Shown piece after piece: positions 4,694 to 7,174 of a DNA stretch of 7,174 bases (positions are counted from its first letter, which is position 1; every line of letters begins with the position of its first letter). The notes under the pieces are model-generated. The model ran no database searches and was not told the DNA's origin. It saw nothing but the letters and a program-made list of their open reading frames with translations. The DNA is from Pseudomonadota bacterium (GTDB lineage Bacteria; Pseudomonadota; Gammaproteobacteria; Steroidobacterales; Steroidobacteraceae). The DNA is taken from assembly GCA_021781775.1 (NCBI GenBank), contig JAJXWE010000069.1, positions 1 to 7,174 on the forward strand. The letters are read 5' to 3'. The translations under genes were made by a program, and so were the position numbers.

Positions 4694-7174
4694 ATGCGAC
4701 CGGCCGTTCCCACTGTGCGCGCACTCCGCCCGGCTCTCATTGGTGTGCTCCTCCTCGCCGCGGCGGCGATCGGCGGTGCCCGCGCAGCCGAGCATGCGGC
4801 GCGCGCCGCGGCGCCCATCCTCGACCCCGCCGCGCGGGTGAACGTGTTCGTCGGCACCTCGGGCACGGCCGTCGGTGGTCCGATCGACACCTTCCCGGGC
4901 GCGAGCCTGCCCTTCGGCATGATCCAGTGGAGTCCGGACACGCCCTCCGCACCGGCCGGCGGCGGTTACAACTACACCGATCACACGCTCACGGGTTTCA
5001 GCCTGACGCACCTGAGCGGCCCGGGCTGCTCGGTTGCCGGCGACATCCGCATCCTGCCGGTGAGCGGCATGGTCCGCGCGCCTGCGACCGCCGAGCAGCC
5101 GTTCTCGCATCGCGACGAGCAGGCCGCGCCAGGCTGGTACGCCGTACGCCTGCGCCGCGCCGGCATCAAGGTCGAGCTCGCCGTCACCCGCCGCAGCGGG
5201 CTCGGGCGCTTCACGTTTCCGGCCGACTCACACGCGCATCTGCTGTTCGACGTCGGCTCCAACCAGGCCGGTGTCACGGCCGCGCACTTCCAGCTCGACG
5301 GACCGCGGCAGGTGAGCGGCTCGGCCACCGGCGGCGCCTTCTGTGGCGCGCCGGACCAGTACACCGTGTACTTCGTGGCGCGCTTCAACCGGCCGGTGAG
5401 CGGTTCGGGCGCGTGGCGCGGGGCGACGCTGATGCCGAACGCCCACCGCATCGATGGACTTAACACCGGCGGCTGGGTGAGCTTCGCCACCAACCGCCAC
5501 CGCAGCGTGCAGGTCGAAGTCGCCCTCTCCTACGTGAGTCGCGCCGATGCGCTCGAGAACCTGCGCGCAGCGCCGGATCGCTGGCAGCTCGGGGCGCTGC
5601 GCCGGCGGGCCACCGGCATCTGGAACGGGCTGCTGCGGCGCATCGAGGTGAGCGGCGGCACCCCCGCGCAGCAGGCGACGTTCTACACCGCGCTCTACCA
5701 CACACTGCTCGCCCCCACGCTCTACAGTGACGTCAACGGCGAGTACCGCGGCTTCGACGGCCAGGTGCACCGCGTCGCCGCCGGCCACGCCGAATACGCC
5801 AACTACTCGGGCTGGGATATCTATCGCACCGAAGTCCCGTTGATCGCGCTCATCGCCCCGCATCGGGTCAGCGACATGCTGCAGTCCCTGCTCGATGAGG
5901 GCGCGCAGGGTGGCTGGCTCGCGAAGTGGCCGCTCGCAAACGGCTACACCGGCGTGATGGGCGGAGATGCCGCCGACATCATCCTCGCCGGCGGCTGGGC
6001 TTTCGGCGCGCGCGCCTTCGATGGGCGCGAGGCGCTGCGCGAGATGGTCAAGGGCGCGACCGACACCCGCGATCCGCCCGGCCAGGGCTGGTACGTCGAG
6101 CGGCCGGGCCTCGCGCAGTATCTCGGGAGCGGCTACGTCGACGATGATCTGACGAGCTCGGCCGCACCGGTGCCGAACGGCTCGTCCGAGACGCTCGAGT
6201 ACGCCGCGGACGACTTCTCCATCGCGCGCTTCGCCGCCGAGCACGGCGCGATGCGCCAGGCGCGCACCTTCCTGCGCCGCTCGATGAACTGGCAAAACGT
6301 TTTCGATACGGCCACCGGCTCGATCTCGGCCCGCGATGCCGCCGGGGCGTTCGTCGCGACTCCGGTCAACTCGAACGGACAGCGCGGCTTCCAGGAAGGC
6401 AATGCCGCGCAGTACACCTGGATGGTGCCGCAGGACCTCGGCGATCTCACCACCGCGATGGGCGGGCGCGTGGTCGCGCGGCGCCGCCTGGATGCCTTCT
6501 TCACCCAGCTGAACGCCGGCCAGAGTGCTCCCTACGCCTGGCTCGGCAACGAGCCGAGCCTCGGCGCGCCGTGGGTGTACCTGGCCCTCGGGGCACCGTG
6601 GCGCACCGAAGAAGTGGTGCGCAGCGCGCTCAACTCGCTCTACGCCGACACCCCCGCAGGCATTCCGGGCAACGACGATCTGGGCACGATGAGCGCCTGG
6701 TACGTCTGGTCGGCCATCGGGCTGTATCCGCAGATCCCGGCGGTGCGTGGCCTTGCCATCGGCAGCCCCCTGTTCCCGCACGTCACCGTCACCTCGCCCG
6801 CCGGCCTAACGCTCGACATCGATGCGCCCCGCGCAGCGGCCGACCGACCCTACGTGCGCAGCCTCAGCATCGATGGCCGTGCGACGCAGCACACCTGGCT
6901 TGCGCTGCCACTGCGCGGGACCGTCCGGCTGCAGTTTGATCTCGGCCGCACCCCGAACCTCCTCTGGGGCGCGGGCCGGCACGACGGGCCACCGTCATTC
7001 CGGGCCGGTGCGCCGCACTTCCCGGCGGCGGTCGCCGTCCGCCTGGCGCCCACCACTCGCCAGACGATCGTTCCGCCCGGCCGCAGCGCCGGCGCGGCAT
7101 TCACGGCAAGCCTGGCGGCGAACGCCACGTCCGTCTCGCTGCACTGGCGGGCGCAGGCGCCGGCCGGCTGGCAG
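4694..7174 (+). CDS. Secreted GH92 family glycosidase (alpha-mannosidase type), 3' end cut by window
   Basis: The frame is open for 827 codons to the right edge. GH92 enzymes are calcium-dependent exo-acting alpha-mannosidases that trim mannose from glycans. Residues 1-31 look like a type I signal peptide (hydrophobic 14-27, cleavage after ARA), so the enzyme should be periplasmic or secreted. The N-terminal beta-sandwich carries VNVFVGTSG (49-57), TFPGASLPFGM (66-76), SPDT (80-83) and GYNYTD with GFSLTHLSGPGC (91-112). The (alpha/alpha)6 catalytic domain carries GWDIYR (373-378), GGDAADIILA (423-432), QEGNAAQYTW with Glu568 as the likely catalytic acid, and GNDDLGTMSAWYVWSAIGLYP with Asp661/Asp662 in the motif assigned to the general base. 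The GH92 core ends near residue 757. The following 70 residues look like the start of a NEW3-type beta domain, ending in the window at a typical PAGW motif. Exact linkage specificity cannot be read from sequence. Confidence 0.93.
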   Translation, partial: MRPAVPTVRALRPALIGVLLLAAAAIGGARAAEHAARAAAPILDPAARVNVFVGTSGTAVGGPIDTFPGASLPFGMIQWSPDTPSAPAGGGYNYTDHTLTGFSLTHLSGPGCSVAGDIRILPVSGMVRAPATAEQPFSHRDEQAAPGWYAVRLRRAGIKVELAVTRRSGLGRFTFPADSHAHLLFDVGSNQAGVTAAHFQLDGPRQVSGSATGGAFCGAPDQYTVYFVARFNRPVSGSGAWRGATLMPNAHRIDGLNTGGWVSFATNRHRSVQVEVALSYVSRADALENLRAAPDRWQLGALRRRATGIWNGLLRRIEVSGGTPAQQATFYTALYHTLLAPTLYSDVNGEYRGFDGQVHRVAAGHAEYANYSGWDIYRTEVPLIALIAPHRVSDMLQSLLDEGAQGGWLAKWPLANGYTGVMGGDAADIILAGGWAFGARAFDGREALREMVKGATDTRDPPGQGWYVERPGLAQYLGSGYVDDDLTSSAAPVPNGSSETLEYAADDFSIARFAAEHGAMRQARTFLRRSMNWQNVFDTATGSISARDAAGAFVATPVNSNGQRGFQEGNAAQYTWMVPQDLGDLTTAMGGRVVARRRLDAFFTQLNAGQSAPYAWLGNEPSLGAPWVYLALGAPWRTEEVVRSALNSLYADTPAGIPGNDDLGTMSAWYVWSAIGLYPQIPAVRGLAIGSPLFPHVTVTSPAGLTLDIDAPRAAADRPYVRSLSIDGRATQHTWLALPLRGTVRLQFDLGRTPNLLWGAGRHDGPPSFRAGAPHFPAAVAVRLAPTTRQTIVPPGRSAGAAFTASLAANATSVSLHWRAQAPAGWQ
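6965..7174 (+). other. C-terminal extension of the GH92 protein: linker and start of a NEW3-like domain (partial)
   Basis: After the GH92 core, WGAGRHDGPPSF (758-769) reads as a linker. The remaining residues have alternating hydrophobic strands and end in LHWRAQAPAGW, which resembles the NEW3 (NPCBM-associated) beta-sandwich seen behind glycosidases. Such a domain is commonly followed by a carbohydrate-binding module, which would lie beyond this window. The identification rests on a short stretch and is tentative. Confidence 0.5.

Noticed and set aside
5228..6781. A 517-codon open frame on the minus strand inside the GH92 gene.
   Set aside because: It is antisense to a gene with complete GH92 motifs. 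Its product is low-complexity Arg/Ala/Gly-rich, with no recognisable domain. Long antisense frames are expected in such GC-rich DNA.

Overview
The window is very GC-rich, gene-dense bacterial DNA, with third codon positions dominated by G and C. It carries Gram-negative-style lipoproteins and a periplasmic-type glycosidase. The best guess is a high-GC proteobacterium, possibly a gammaproteobacterium of the Xanthomonadales type. This rests on general style, not on a marker gene, so confidence in the taxon is low. I see no RNA genes, mobile elements, CRISPR arrays or phage genes. No stretch longer than 300 bases lacks a gene.

Left part (1-2577, minus strand): a compact metal-uptake ABC operon, transcribed right to left. 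The order is solute-binding lipoprotein (1587-2528), ATPase (766-1590, sharing an ATGA start/stop overlap with the previous gene) and membrane permease (cut by the left edge, start at 743). The family is the ZnuABC/MntABC cluster-9 type. The binding protein has His, His, Glu, Glu at its probable ligand positions and no His-rich loop, so Mn2+ or Fe2+ is at least as likely as Zn2+. A 15-bp inverted repeat of Fur-box shape (2536-2550) overlaps a candidate -10 box just before its start. This suggests metal-dependent repression and perhaps a leaderless message.

Middle (2575-4107): an FabG-like short-chain dehydrogenase/reductase runs on the minus strand just upstream of the metal operon. A divergent, unrecognised lipoprotein of about 213 aa runs on the plus strand. 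The 129 bp between them holds a perfect 16-bp palindrome and weak promoter-like hexamers in both directions.

Right part (4121-7174): a single-domain rhodanese (minus strand) converges on the lipoprotein gene. It is divergent from a secreted GH92 alpha-mannosidase-type glycosidase that runs off the right edge. The 183-bp gap between rhodanese and GH92 contains a conspicuous AT-only island with an imperfect inverted repeat, which looks like an operator/promoter region.

Apart from the metal transporter, the genes appear to be independent units: lipid or redox metabolism (SDR), sulfur transfer (rhodanese), glycan breakdown (GH92) and one orphan lipoprotein. I did not find convincing evidence of a new multi-gene system. 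The best leads are the metal operon's ligand set and operator, and the AT-rich divergent control region.
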